Positions 1 through 9,460 are shown, numbered from the stretch's first letter. The stretch is DNA of 41,315 nucleotides from Marmoricola sp. (GCF_025965215.1 NZ_JAOPXI010000016.1:1-41315); one strand, 5' to 3'. The notes: generated from the sequence alone by a model not told the origin. Translations and numbers: made by a program.

Positions 1-641
1 GACCGCCGCGAGATGTGCAGCACCGGAGCACCCGGCTCGAGCTCGAGCGACTGGGCCTCCTCCTCGGTGGCCACAGCGGCGACGACCGAGTCCTCACCCC
101 ACGTCGGCATCAGGTCCCGGTCGGCGAAGAAGTAGTACAGGCTCGATGGCAGCGCATCGTCGAGGAAGCGCGGGAACGTCTCCAGCGACAGGTACACGTG
201 CTGGATCGCGATCGGCTGGCTGTCGGCCAGGCGCAACCGCTCCCAGTGCACGATCGGCGCACCGACCTCGGCCTCCAGGGCGCGGGCGAGGCCCGGGCCT
301 GCGGTCTCGCGTCGGGCCAGCAGCGTCCGTGACTCGGGGAGCTTGCCGCGACGCTCCATCTCCTCGGAGAACGACGACAGTCGCATCTGCATGTCGATCA
401 GCGGCTTGGTCACGAACGTGCCGCGACCCGGGATCCGCTCGAGCAGGCCCTGGGCGACCAGTCCGTCGAGGGCGTGGCGGACCGTCATCCGGGCCACCCC
501 GAACTGCTCGACGAGATCGCGTTCGGAGGGCGCCGGGCTGCCGGGTTCGGCGTCGACGATGAGGGACCGCACGTATTCACGCACCAGCAGGTGCTTGCGC
601 CCCCGCTGGGTGGCCGGAATGCCGTGGTCCACCAGATTCAT
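1..641 (-). CDS. GntR-family transcriptional regulator, HutC/UTRA type (C-terminus cut by window edge)
   Basis: Translating the minus strand gives an N-terminal winged helix-turn-helix (SERDLVEQFGVARMTVRHAL, then GLLERIPGRGTFV), followed by a UTRA-type ligand domain (EEMERRGKLPESR, then APIVHWERLRLADSQPIAIQ). This is the HutC subfamily of GntR repressors, which bind a small effector through UTRA and operator DNA through the wing. About 213 codons are visible and the frame runs off the left edge. An ATG at 641 sits directly against a GAGGAGG ribosome site. The GTG three codons later, at 632, has better spacing and may be the true start. It is divergent from the MFS gene at 799, so it probably controls that gene and itself. 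The effector cannot be predicted. Confidence 0.85.
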   Translation of the reverse strand, partial: MNLVDHGIPATQRGRKHLLVREYVRSLIVDAEPGSPAPSERDLVEQFGVARMTVRHALDGLVAQGLLERIPGRGTFVTKPLIDMQMRLSSFSEEMERRGKLPESRTLLARRETAGPGLARALEAEVGAPIVHWERLRLADSQPIAIQHVYLSLETFPRFLDDALPSSLYYFFADRDLMPTWGEDSVVAAVATEEEAQSLELEPGAPVLHISRR

Positions 642-697
642 CCTCCTCGCTCCGTCGTCACCCTAGCGAGCGCCTGCCCACCGGGAAGGGGTTTTCC

Positions 698-767
698 GCG
701 CATCCGCCGCCGCCGCCGACCGGCCCGTGACGCCTCGGGAGGACCCGTCGCGACAACTCGGATGCGC
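698..767. promoter_or_regulatory. Inverted repeat in the GntR/MFS divergent promoter region
   Basis: GCGCATCCG at 698-706 and its exact reverse complement CGGATGCGC at 759-767 flank a 52-nt spacer between the two divergent genes. Two half-sites at this distance could be a looped operator for the GntR protein. In DNA this GC-rich a 9-bp match can arise by chance. No convincing -10/-35 pair was found. Confidence 0.25.
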
Positions 768-798
768 CGCGTCGGTGGCCGGTGCGAGACTCGGTCCG

Positions 799-2154
799 AT
801 GACCTCGCCGACCCCTCGCTCCTCGATCTCCTCGTTCTGGCACGACCTGCCGCGCGAGGGGAAGCTGCTGCTCTCGGTGGTCGCCTTCGAGTTCGTCGGG
901 ACCGGCCTGGTGCTGCCGTTCTGGGTCGTCTACCTCCACGAGCTCCGGGGCTACTCGCTCAGCGTGGTCGGCATCCTGCTGGCGGTGATGTCGGCGGCCG
1001 GCGTCGTCGTGTCCGCTCCGGGCGGCATGCTCATCGACCGTTTCGGAGCACGCCGGACCATGCTCGGCGTCCTGGTCGCGGCCGTCGTCGGTCAGACCAC
1101 CGTCGCCTTCGCCGACAACGTCGTGACCACCACACTGGGCGTCGCCATCATCGGCGCCGGCTTCGGGATGGGCTGGCCCGCCTCGCAGGCACTGATCGCG
1201 TCCGTCGTCCCCTCCTCGATCCGGTCGCGCTACTTCGGCATGAACTTCTCGCTGCTCAACCTCGGCATCGGTATCGGCGGCATCACAGGCGGTCTCGTCG
1301 TCGACGTGCACCGGCTCTCGACCTTCCAGGCGATGTACCTCGGAGACGCCGCCAGCTATGCGCCGAGCCTGTTCCTGCTGCTCGTCCCGCTGCGGCACAT
1401 CGGCAAACCGGTGCCCGAGCCCGAGCAGGGCGCCGAGGCCGAGAAGGTCAGCTACCTCAAGGTTCTGCGCGCCCCGGCGATGGGGACGATGACCCTGCTG
1501 ATGTTCGTCTCGGCCTTCGTCGGGTACTCGCAGCTCAACGCAGGCATGCCGGCGTACTCACGCGCGATCGGGGAGGTCTCGACGCGTGGCCTGGGCTTCG
1601 CCTTCGCCTGCAACACCCTGGTGATCGTGCTCCTCCAGCTCGTGGTGCTCCAGCGCATCGAGGGCCACCGACGCACGCGCGTGGTCGTGGTGATGTCGAT
1701 CGTCTGGGCGACCTCCTGGGCGCTGCTCGGTGCCAGCGGGATCGCACCAGGCACGGCGACAGCGACCTTCTTCGTCGCCGCCTGCGCCTCGGTGTTCGCA
1801 CTCGGCGAGACCCTGCTCCAGCCGACCATCCCGGCCATCATCAACGACCTCGCGCCCGATCATCTGCGCGGCCGCTACAACGCACTCAGCTCCGGGTCGT
1901 TCCAGTCGGCCTCGATCCTCGGGCCGATCGTGGCCGGATTCCTGATCGGGCACCACTGGCACCTGGAGTACCTCGGCATGCTGATCCTCGGCTGTGCGCT
2001 CACCGGGTGGCTCTCGGCTGTCCGGCTCGAACCTCAGCTCGACGAGGTCGCCAACGGCGTCGTCCCGGCGGCCCCCCCGCTGACTGCCGAAGGACCGGCT
2101 CCTCTCGAAGCGCCGATCCAGGGCGGGGTCGGGGTCGAACCCACCGGACGCTGA
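799..2154 (+). CDS. Major facilitator superfamily transporter
   Basis: This 451-residue, strongly hydrophobic protein has the length and helix pattern of a 12-helix MFS permease. The motif-A loop between helices 2 and 3 reads GGMLIDRFGARR. The N-terminal half is Gly/Ala/Val rich (GVAIIGAGFGMGWPASQALIA), as in drug-exporter-type MFS proteins, and the C-terminal tail is soluble and Pro/Glu rich. I chose the ATG at 799 rather than the in-frame ATG at 727, because the 24 residues in between are polar and not family-like. No clear Shine-Dalgarno precedes it. The divergent GntR gene suggests substrate-induced expression. The substrate is unknown; efflux is likelier than uptake. Confidence 0.85.
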   Translation: MTSPTPRSSISSFWHDLPREGKLLLSVVAFEFVGTGLVLPFWVVYLHELRGYSLSVVGILLAVMSAAGVVVSAPGGMLIDRFGARRTMLGVLVAAVVGQTTVAFADNVVTTTLGVAIIGAGFGMGWPASQALIASVVPSSIRSRYFGMNFSLLNLGIGIGGITGGLVVDVHRLSTFQAMYLGDAASYAPSLFLLLVPLRHIGKPVPEPEQGAEAEKVSYLKVLRAPAMGTMTLLMFVSAFVGYSQLNAGMPAYSRAIGEVSTRGLGFAFACNTLVIVLLQLVVLQRIEGHRRTRVVVVMSIVWATSWALLGASGIAPGTATATFFVAACASVFALGETLLQPTIPAIINDLAPDHLRGRYNALSSGSFQSASILGPIVAGFLIGHHWHLEYLGMLILGCALTGWLSAVRLEPQLDEVANGVVPAAPPLTAEGPAPLEAPIQGGVGVEPTGR

Positions 2155-2155
2155 C

Positions 2156-2186
2156 TCGAACATCTGTTCGACATCTTTGCTAGGGT
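2156..2186 (+). promoter_or_regulatory. LexA (SOS) box and -10 element of the alkB-like gene
   Basis: TCGAACATCTGTTCGA at 2156-2171 is a perfect palindrome fitting the Gram-positive/mycobacterial LexA consensus (GAAC-N4-GTTC with flanking TC/GA). It is followed by a TAGGGT -10 box at 2181-2186, six bases before the GTG start. The box covers the expected -35 position, so LexA binding should block the promoter. Confidence 0.85.
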
Positions 2187-2192
2187 GGGCCC

Positions 2193-2816
2193 GTGAGCGT
2201 GGTGTTCCAGCCCTCCCTGTTCGACGGCCCCGAGACCGGCCTCGAATCGCTGTCCGGCCTGCAACGGACCGCGCTGAGCCACGGCGCGTGGGTCGACGTC
2301 CTGCCGGGCTGGATCACCGGTGCCGACGCACTGTTCGCCCGCCTCGTCAGGCAGATCCCGTGGCGCGCCGAGGCGCGCGAGATGTACGAGCGGATCGTCG
2401 ACGTACCGAGGCTCGTCCACACCTACGGGATCGGCGACGAGCTGCCCGACCCGGTGCTGGCACGTGCCCGCGACGAGCTCACGCGGCACTACGCCGACGA
2501 GCTCGGGGAACCGTTCGTGACGGCGGGATGCTGCTACTACCGAGATGGTCGGGACTCGGTGGCGTGGCACGGCGACAACCTAGGTCGCGGTCGCAGCCAG
2601 GACACGATGGTAGCGATCGTGTCGCTCGGATCCCCGCGCAAGCTGCTGCTGCGTCCGCGTGGCGGCACTACCGAGATCACCCACGCCGTCGGTCACGGCG
2701 ACCTTCTGGTGATGGGGGGCTCCTGCCAGCGCACCTGGGAGCACGCCGTGCCCAAGACGTCGCGCCCCGTCGGACCCCGGGTCAGCATCCAGTTCCGGCC
2801 GCGCAACGTCTTCTGA
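2193..2816 (+). CDS. alkB: AlkB-family 2-oxoglutarate/Fe(II) dioxygenase (DNA alkylation repair)
   Basis: A 207-residue protein with the AlkB double-stranded beta-helix motifs. The iron-binding HxD is in WHGDN (H126, D128), the distal His in WEHAVP (H184), and the two arginines of the 2-oxoglutarate/base site in RVSIQFR (R196, R202). Family members oxidatively remove methyl groups from 1-methyladenine and 3-methylcytosine, giving formaldehyde and succinate. The general pattern is nearer the ALKBH2/3-like bacterial enzymes than E. coli AlkB. The GTG start at 2193 is supported by the -10 box six bases upstream and the lack of any Shine-Dalgarno, implying a leaderless mRNA. A perfect LexA box covers the promoter, which places it in the SOS response and agrees with a repair role. 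Confidence 0.88.
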   Translation: MSVVFQPSLFDGPETGLESLSGLQRTALSHGAWVDVLPGWITGADALFARLVRQIPWRAEAREMYERIVDVPRLVHTYGIGDELPDPVLARARDELTRHYADELGEPFVTAGCCYYRDGRDSVAWHGDNLGRGRSQDTMVAIVSLGSPRKLLLRPRGGTTEITHAVGHGDLLVMGGSCQRTWEHAVPKTSRPVGPRVSIQFRPRNVF

Positions 2817-2835
2817 CCCAGCGGCCGGCCCTGGC

Positions 2836-4791
2836 TCAGGGCGCCGCCGGTGCGATGTGGATCGCCAGGGCCTTGGTGTTGGTTCCGGTCGCGGTGGTGA
2901 ACCGGACGATGAAGTAGGAGTCACCGGCGGTCGTCGGGGTCCCGGAGATCTCACCTGTGGCCTGGTTCATGCTCAGCCCATCGGGCAGAGCGCCGTAGAT
3001 CCGGGTCCAGGTCCCGTCGCCCTCGGCGCTCAGGGTTGCGCTGTACGGCGTACCTACCGTTCCGTCCGGAAGGGTCGTCGTGTTGATCACCGGGGACCCG
3101 GGATCGGCGACGTGGAGCAGCAGCGTGCGGCTGGCGGCAGCGCTCGTCGCGGTCTCGGTGAACGTGACGTCGAAGACGTAGTCACCAGCCGCCTCGGGCG
3201 CACCCGAGAGCAGGCCGTCAGCTGAGAGCGTGACCCCGGCTGGCAGGTTCCCGCTCGTGTACGCCCACGTCCCGTCACCGCCGGTCTTGGTCAGCTGCTG
3301 GCTGTAGGCCTGGCCAGTGGTGCCGTCCGGGAGCGAGGTCGTCGTGACTGCCGGTCCGGTGATGTGCAGGGCGTAGAAGCCGTACGCAGTCGACCCGGTC
3401 GCGGTCTCGGTGAACACGACGTAGACGGCGAAGTCACCCGAGCTGGTCGGCGTCCCGGACAGCACACCGGTGGCCGGGTCGAGGCTCAGCCCGTCAGGCA
3501 GGGGCTCGGAGGACCACGTGCCGTCTCCTCCTGTCTTGGTCAGGGTCACCGAGTACGGGACCCCCTGCGCGCCGTCGGGCAACGACGCGGTGGTCACCGC
3601 CGGCGCTGTGATGTGCAGCGCGAAGGCGCCGGTCGCATACGAGCCCGTCGAGGTCTCGGTGAACGCGACGTAGATCCCGAAGTCGCCCGAGCCGGTCGGC
3701 GTTCCGGACAGCACGCCGGTAGCCGGGTCGAGGCTCAGACCGTCCGGCAGGGTGGCGGACGACCAGGTCCCGGCGCCGCCCGTCTTGGTCAGCGCGACCG
3801 AGTACGGCGCACCCTTCGCGCCATCGGGCAGCGACGTGGTCGTCACGGCGACCGGCGTACCGACCACGTTGAGCGCGAGCGCCTTGAAGGCCTGTCGCCC
3901 GGTCGCGGTCTCGGTGAAGACCGGGTACACGCCGTACGTACCGATCGTCTTCGCGATGCCCGAGATCACCCCGGTGGCCGGGTCGAGACTCAGGCCGGCA
4001 GGCAGCCCCTGGATCGACCAGGTGCCCGTCTGACCGCTCTTGGCCAGCGTCGTCGTGTACGCCGACCCTCGGGTCGCGTCCGGCAGCGACGTCGTGGTGA
4101 TGACCGGCGCCGGCGATACGGTGACGGTCACCGTGGCCGGGGCCGAGGTCGCGGACGCGTTGATGCCTCGCTGCGCCACCACGGCACGGTAGGTAGTGGT
4201 TCCGCTCGGGACCACCACGAGGCTGTAGGTCGCGACCGAGGTGACGGCCGTCGTGCCGACGGTGACCCAGGTGCTGCCCGAGACGCGCTGGATCGTCACG
4301 CGCGTGCCCGACGCAGTCGGCGTCACCGAGCCGCCGACCGTGGTGGAGGCACCCTCGCTGATCGAGGACGGGGTGGCCCGGAACGAGATCGCGACGTGGC
4401 GCAGGGCCGTCACGTGAACGGTCGCGCTGGTTGCCCGCGCAAGCCGCGAGGTGGCCGGCGCCTGGGCGCGGTAGGAGTAGACCGCTGCGGTGGCCGGCAG
4501 GGTCGTGCGAGCCGAGTAGGCACCACCAGCTGTCGTCGTACGAGTGTTGAGGACCGTCGACCAGGTCGATCCGATCAGACGCTGGATCCTGACCAGGCTC
4601 CCGGTCGGCGAATGCGTCACGCCTCCGTGGATCACCACAGAGCTGCCGGCGAAGGCCGACGTCGGCGCGGCTCCAGCGGAGATCGACCGGCCGGTCGCTG
4701 CCTGGGCCGGCGTGGCCAGCCCGAGCACGACGAGCAGCACGGCCCCGACTGCGGCGATCGACGACAGGTACCTGGTACGGAAAGAACCCAC
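2836..4791 (-). CDS. Secreted multidomain protein with Ig-like and He_PIG repeats
   Basis: A 651-residue exported protein. It starts with a signal peptide (GSFRTRYLSS, a hydrophobic core, then TPAQA-A cleavage). Two Ig-like domains follow at about residues 36-127 and 133-226, with a shared RIQR-x-GSTW core. Then come five He_PIG-type (putative Ig) repeats of about 82 residues to the C-terminus, each with TTTSLPDG...Y...L...GTW...LPxGLSLDPATGVLSGTP...FTETATG. There is no LPXTG or membrane anchor, so it is probably released or loosely wall-bound. An ATG exists at 4833, but the GTG at 4791 has an AAGGTGGGA ribosome site seven bases upstream and sits right before the signal peptide. Such repeats usually mediate adhesion or glycan contact. 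No catalytic domain is visible and the exact role is unknown. Confidence 0.8.
   Translation of the reverse strand: MGSFRTRYLSSIAAVGAVLLVVLGLATPAQAATGRSISAGAAPTSAFAGSSVVIHGGVTHSPTGSLVRIQRLIGSTWSTVLNTRTTTAGGAYSARTTLPATAAVYSYRAQAPATSRLARATSATVHVTALRHVAISFRATPSSISEGASTTVGGSVTPTASGTRVTIQRVSGSTWVTVGTTAVTSVATYSLVVVPSGTTTYRAVVAQRGINASATSAPATVTVTVSPAPVITTTSLPDATRGSAYTTTLAKSGQTGTWSIQGLPAGLSLDPATGVISGIAKTIGTYGVYPVFTETATGRQAFKALALNVVGTPVAVTTTSLPDGAKGAPYSVALTKTGGAGTWSSATLPDGLSLDPATGVLSGTPTGSGDFGIYVAFTETSTGSYATGAFALHITAPAVTTASLPDGAQGVPYSVTLTKTGGDGTWSSEPLPDGLSLDPATGVLSGTPTSSGDFAVYVVFTETATGSTAYGFYALHITGPAVTTTSLPDGTTGQAYSQQLTKTGGDGTWAYTSGNLPAGVTLSADGLLSGAPEAAGDYVFDVTFTETATSAAASRTLLLHVADPGSPVINTTTLPDGTVGTPYSATLSAEGDGTWTRIYGALPDGLSMNQATGEISGTPTTAGDSYFIVRFTTATGTNTKALAIHIAPAAP
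2839..4104 (-). repeat. Five tandem ~245-bp repeats encoding He_PIG domains
   Basis: Five consecutive units of about 82 codons make up two thirds of the gene. Units 2 and 3 are the closest pair at DNA level (for example near 3479 and 3727, encoding LPDGLSLDPATGVLSGTPT), suggesting recent duplication. Units 1, 4 and 5 are more diverged, and the last has lost the FTET motif. Unit number could vary between strains. Confidence 0.75.
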
Positions 4792-4947
4792 AGCGATGTC
4801 CCACCTTCGATCGACCCGAGGAACGCACCCCACGTGCGCCGGGTGCAGACATTACGGATTCCGCGGGTCTCCGTATAGCGCCACACCCGGTCGGGGCCGG
4901 CCCGCGCGCCGCACGTATCGGGCGAATGCGGATTCCCTGTGACAAAA
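4792..4947 (-). other. Leader/promoter region of the He_PIG gene with nested inverted repeats
   Basis: In the minus-strand sense this 155-nt stretch holds TATAC and TAATGT -10-like boxes and two nested complementary pairs: 4864-4869 with 4813-4818 (GACCCG/CGGGTC) and 4841-4846 with 4825-4830 (GCACCC/GGGTGC). These could fold a short structured 5' leader before the AAGGTGGGA ribosome site. It does not match a riboswitch class I know. Confidence 0.3.
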
Positions 4948-4977
4948 CAGGGCCCCGGTCCGAAGACCGGGGCCCTG
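4948..4977 (-). terminator. Rho-independent terminator of groEL
   Basis: A perfect 13-bp stem (4948-4960 pairing with 4965-4977, CAGGGCCCCGGTC) closes a TTCG tetraloop in the minus-strand RNA. It is followed directly by TTTTGTC. It lies 46 nt beyond the groEL stop and separates groEL from the downstream He_PIG gene. Confidence 0.92.
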
Positions 4978-5022
4978 CTTACGTTTGCTTCGTGACGAAC
5001 CTGGATTTCGAGACTCTGGAAA

Positions 5023-6663
<1,641 letters not shown>

Positions 6664-6782
6664 TCACGCAGATGAGTCGGACGGCCGGTTCGTCGCCCGC
6701 GACGGACGATCCGGGCTGACCCGACAGACCCTTCCCGTCGGCGCCTTCGGACCTCGACTTCCTCGGCCCTGGGGTGGTGCGG

Positions 6783-6809
6783 TTGTCACTCTCGATCCGA
6801 GAGTGCCAA
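6783..6809 (-). promoter_or_regulatory. CIRCE operator, proximal copy (HrcA site)
   Basis: TTGTCACTC-N9-GAGTGCCAA matches the CIRCE consensus TTAGCACTC-N9-GAGTGCTAA in spacing and most positions, with one imperfect pair. It lies in the predicted start region of the groEL transcript, 10 bp from the other copy. Confidence 0.85.
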
Positions 6810-6815
6810 CTCCAA

Positions 6816-6844
6816 TTGTTAGCACTCGGCACCTGAGAGTGCAA
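6816..6844 (-). promoter_or_regulatory. groEL promoter (-35/-10)
   Basis: On the minus strand, TTGCAC (6839-6844) and TAACAA (6816-6821) are separated by 17 bp, fitting a housekeeping-sigma promoter. Both boxes lie within or against the distal CIRCE, so HrcA binding would exclude RNA polymerase. The predicted 5' leader is about 160 nt. Confidence 0.65.
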
Positions 6845-6845
6845 A
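6819..6845 (-). promoter_or_regulatory. CIRCE operator, distal copy (HrcA site)
   Basis: TTAGCACTC-N9-GAGTGCAAA is the near-perfect CIRCE element (one mismatch in the right arm). It overlaps the predicted groEL -35/-10 boxes. With the proximal copy it makes a tandem operator typical of tightly HrcA-repressed chaperonin genes. Confidence 0.93.
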
Positions 6846-6848
6846 CGC

Positions 6849-7667
6849 CTACCCGTCGGCGAGAAGCCGGACGACCAGGTCGGCGAACGCGTGCCCGTTC
6901 GCAGGTAGCTCGGTCAGGTACAGCCCTGGCTCGGTCACCTCGAGCTCGCTGACGGCCAGCACCCCGTCGGCCCGTCGCATCAGGTCGACGCGGGCGTAGT
7001 CCAGGCGAGTGCCGAGGATCTGCTCGGCCACCTCGACGGTACGGCGCGCCAGGCCGGTGGCTTCGGCAGTCGGCACGATCGCTACCGTGGTGCCGCCGTA
7101 CTGCTCCTGAACGCGGATCTCGTCGCCGGCCGGCAGCTTGCGCACCATCGAGAGCGGTTCGCCGCCGAGGACGAACACCGACGACTCGCCCTCGGTCCGC
7201 ACCGAGGCCACCAGCGGCTGGACCACCCACGGACCCGGCCCGACGGCCGATCCGATGCTCACCCCGCGGCCGCCGGCGCCGACCCGCGGCTTGACGACGG
7301 CCTCGTCGAAGGAAGCGACGGCCGCGGGCAGGTCGTCAGCCCGGTCGACGGCGATCGTCGGGACCACGGCGAGACCGGCGTCGGCCAGCTCGACCAGGTA
7401 GGCCTTGTCGGTGTTCCAGGCGAAGACAGCGGCGCCGTTCATCAGCCTCGGCACCGTGCGTCCCCAGGCGAGGAACTCCTGCACGCGGGCGTCGTAGTCC
7501 CACGTCGAACGGACCGCGACCAGCGCGGTCGACCAGTCGACATCCGGGTCGTCCCAGCACACCCAGCGGGCGTCGATCCCGCGATCGACGAGGGCAGCGT
7601 CGAGCACCTCGTGCGACGGCTCCCCGTCGGGCAGGGCGGAGCAGGTCACCAGCAGCAGGTCGGTCAT
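6849..7667 (-). CDS. ATP-grasp family protein (DcsG-like ligase fold)
   Basis: A 272-residue protein. An N-terminal pre-ATP-grasp domain contains CWDDPDVDW and [17 protein letters not shown], followed by [17 protein letters not shown]. The ATP-grasp core has a lysine in [15 protein letters not shown], and a late acidic metal-binding segment (LDYARVDLM...[13 protein letters not shown]). The RSTWDY and WN-DK motifs are those of the family containing DcsG, the cyclo-ligase of D-cycloserine synthesis, and related uncharacterised ligases. No other cycloserine genes are present, so only ATP-dependent carboxylate-amine (or similar) ligation can be predicted. It starts 27 nt after the end of the broken lipoprotein gene and may share its transcript. 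The ribosome site is weak (GGAGG 19 bases upstream). Confidence 0.75.
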   Translation of the reverse strand: MTDLLLVTCSALPDGEPSHEVLDAALVDRGIDARWVCWDDPDVDWSTALVAVRSTWDYDARVQEFLAWGRTVPRLMNGAAVFAWNTDKAYLVELADAGLAVVPTIAVDRADDLPAAVASFDEAVVKPRVGAGGRGVSIGSAVGPGPWVVQPLVASVRTEGESSVFVLGGEPLSMVRKLPAGDEIRVQEQYGGTTVAIVPTAEATGLARRTVEVAEQILGTRLDYARVDLMRRADGVLAVSELEVTEPGLYLTELPANGHAFADLVVRLLADG

Positions 7668-7694
7668 GGCGATCAGCCTGCCAGCCTCCGCGAG

Positions 7695-8269
7695 TCAACC
7701 GAGCTGGCGGGCAAGGGCCTGTGCCGCGGCCTTGTCGAACCCGACGATCTCCAGCTCCCCGGTGGTGATCACCCCGTCGAACCCGGGGGCGCTGATCACC
7801 CGACCACCCATGAGGACCGCCAGCCGTCCGCGAGAAAGGTAGAGCTTGCGCGAGATGCGGCTGAATGCACTCGCCCCACCCGGGCCCAGCGTGACGTCCA
7901 CGACCCAGCCGGCCCGTACCCGGATGGATGCGCCTGCGCAGTCGCCGCCCTTCCTTCCCAGCCAGGGGCGCGGAGCAGGTATTTGTGCCCGGCCGAGTCA
8001 CAGGCGAAGTCGCTGGTGCTCCGGTGAGGAGCGGTGGGACCAGTTCCGGGGCAGCTGAAAGCCTTGAATTCCGGCTCGTGCACCACGCCGGCTTCGTCCG
8101 AGGCGATCACCTCTCGAAGCTCGATGGTCGCCGATCCGGAGTAGTGCCCACCTGCCAGGCTTGCCGTCGACGGGGTCGTCGCGGGCGCTGCCGCTGGCTT
8201 CTCGGCGCCGGCGTTGCTGCATCCCGTGAGCGCCAGCACCAGGACAAGGGCGGCGAGCACACAATTCAT
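7695..8269 (-). pseudogene. Frameshifted lipoprotein with SecD P1-like domain
   Basis: The ATG at 8269 opens a lipoprotein signal ending in the lipobox LTGC. That frame reads through CDSAGHKYLLRAP, then loses homology. The neighbouring frame continues with WLGRKGGDCAGAS, GWVVDVTLGPGGASAFSRIS, GRLAVLMGGRVISAP and GVITTGELEIVG, the pattern of the SecD/SecDF first periplasmic head subdomain, to a stop at 7695. One extra base in the G4 run at 7965-7968 (C4 in the mRNA) restores a single 191-codon frame running YLLRAP-WLGRKGGD. The break is therefore a one-base deletion: either a recent mutation or a sequencing error in the homopolymer. Intact relatives are small surface lipoproteins of unknown role. 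It follows the amidohydrolase by 20 nt. Confidence 0.7.
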
Positions 8270-8289
8270 GCCGCTGACCCGAGGCACTC

Positions 8290-9345
8290 TCAGCCCTCGT
8301 CCATCCGGTAGACCCGCCGCGCGTTGTCGCTCAGCAGGCGGTACGGATCGGCCTGCGGACCGAGGATGTCGAGCAGCGCCTCGATGGTGCCCGCCAGCGA
8401 GACGATCGGCTTGTCCATCGGGTAGTTCGAGGCCCACAGGGTGCGATCGGCACCGAAGACCTCCTGGGTCCGGGTGACCAGCGGAGCCACGGCGTCGCGG
8501 TACTGGTGGGTCGTCTGCGCACCCGCCCACCCCAGCACCGGCATGCCGAGGCCGGAGTGCTTGGCGACGACGTTGGGCAGGGCAGCGACAGCCGCGATGT
8601 CCTCGGACCACCGGTCGAGGATCGCGCGCCGATCGCGGTCCGTCCGTCCGGTCTCGCGCCCTCGTGGCCCGAAGAGTCCTACCGGGGTCGCGTAGTGATC
8701 CAGGACGATGGTGGCCTCGGGGTACTCGTTCGCGAGCACGACGACCTCGGGCAGCTGGTGGGAGTAGACCCAGGCCTCGAAGCTGAGCCCGCGCTCGGCG
8801 ACCGCCGCGAACCCGCGCAGGAACTCCGGCTGGGACAGGAGCCCTTCGTCGTTCCACGAGCGCACCCCGGGATCGGGATGGTGCGCCGCCGAGCAGCGGA
8901 CACCGCGGAGCAGGGGGCTGGCGGCGAGGTTGCGGTCCAGCAGCCCGCCGGTTCCCGGGTCGCGCGGATCGGCGTGGCACACGATCGCGCCGAGCGCTGG
9001 CAGCCCCTCGGACCCGAACGGCAGCGACGCCACCCAGGCGCTCTCGCCGGCGCCGGCCAGCGTCGCGTGGTCCTTCCAGCCCGCCTCGACGTGGATGATC
9101 GAGTCGACCGGCAGGTCTGCTGCGTCGGCACGATAGTCGGCCGGCAGGTAGGCGTTGAGCACGTGCACCGGATCCCCGACGAACTCGCGGCCGCTGCGGG
9201 GAACGAGCGCCAGGACGACCGGACGCAGCAGCGGCGCCCGACGCAGCACCTTGGCCGGCGCCGACACCTCGCGCGGCGTCGTGAACGGGTCCCACTGGTG
9301 GATGTGTGGGTCGACGATCCGCAGGTCGTCCGGAAGGTTGATCAC
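8290..9345 (-). CDS. Amidohydrolase-2 family metal-dependent hydrolase
   Basis: A TIM-barrel amidohydrolase of about 351 residues. It opens with LRIVDPHIHQWDP, whose HIH pair provides metal ligands. Further motifs are IIHVEAGWKD, IVLDHYATPVG (a conserved His) and LWASNYPMDKP (the terminal Asp region). These are hallmarks of the Amidohydro_2 family, which includes lactonases such as L-fuconolactonase and aromatic decarboxylases. The substrate is not predictable. The open frame extends to 9639, but the first 98 codons overlap the DGPF gene and its promoter and look non-coding. The GTG at 9345, a few residues before the DPHIHQWD motif, is the likely start. It has no Shine-Dalgarno, and a CAGTCT box 7 nt upstream could mean a leaderless mRNA. 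Confidence 0.8.
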   Translation of the reverse strand: MINLPDDLRIVDPHIHQWDPFTTPREVSAPAKVLRRAPLLRPVVLALVPRSGREFVGDPVHVLNAYLPADYRADAADLPVDSIIHVEAGWKDHATLAGAGESAWVASLPFGSEGLPALGAIVCHADPRDPGTGGLLDRNLAASPLLRGVRCSAAHHPDPGVRSWNDEGLLSQPEFLRGFAAVAERGLSFEAWVYSHQLPEVVVLANEYPEATIVLDHYATPVGLFGPRGRETGRTDRDRRAILDRWSEDIAAVAALPNVVAKHSGLGMPVLGWAGAQTTHQYRDAVAPLVTRTQEVFGADRTLWASNYPMDKPIVSLAGTIEALLDILGPQADPYRLLSDNARRVYRMDEG

Positions 9346-9394
9346 CCGGGTCAGACTGCCAGATCGTCGATCCGGGACCTTTCTTTTAGGAGGC

Positions 9395-9421
9395 TGTCGA
9401 TTCGCCCCTGTCCCACGCGTC
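9395..9421 (+). promoter_or_regulatory. Candidate ECF42-type promoter of the DGPF-sigma operon
   Basis: TGTCGA at 9395-9400 and CGTC at 9418-9421 are separated by exactly 17 bp. As I recall the published ECF42 promoter signature in Streptomyces venezuelae, it is TGTCGA at -35 and CG(A/T)C at -10. The site lies 40 bp before the DGPF start, and the operon's own second gene encodes an ECF42 sigma factor, so autoregulation is expected. Confidence 0.7.
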
Positions 9422-9460
9422 ACCCCGGTGACAGACTCCGAACAACCGAGAGGAACCACC

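Noticed and set aside
3364..4878. 504-codon plus-strand frame opposite the He_PIG gene
   Set aside because: Arg/Gly-rich shadow; the minus strand carries a signal peptide and repeated domains.
4792..4947. c-di-AMP (ydaO) riboswitch upstream of the secreted He_PIG gene
   Set aside because: Such switches often precede secreted wall proteins in actinobacteria, but the conserved core motifs are not present here.
6849..7667. D-cycloserine biosynthesis locus (DcsG)
   Set aside because: Only the ATP-grasp ligase resembles DcsG; none of the other pathway genes is in the window.
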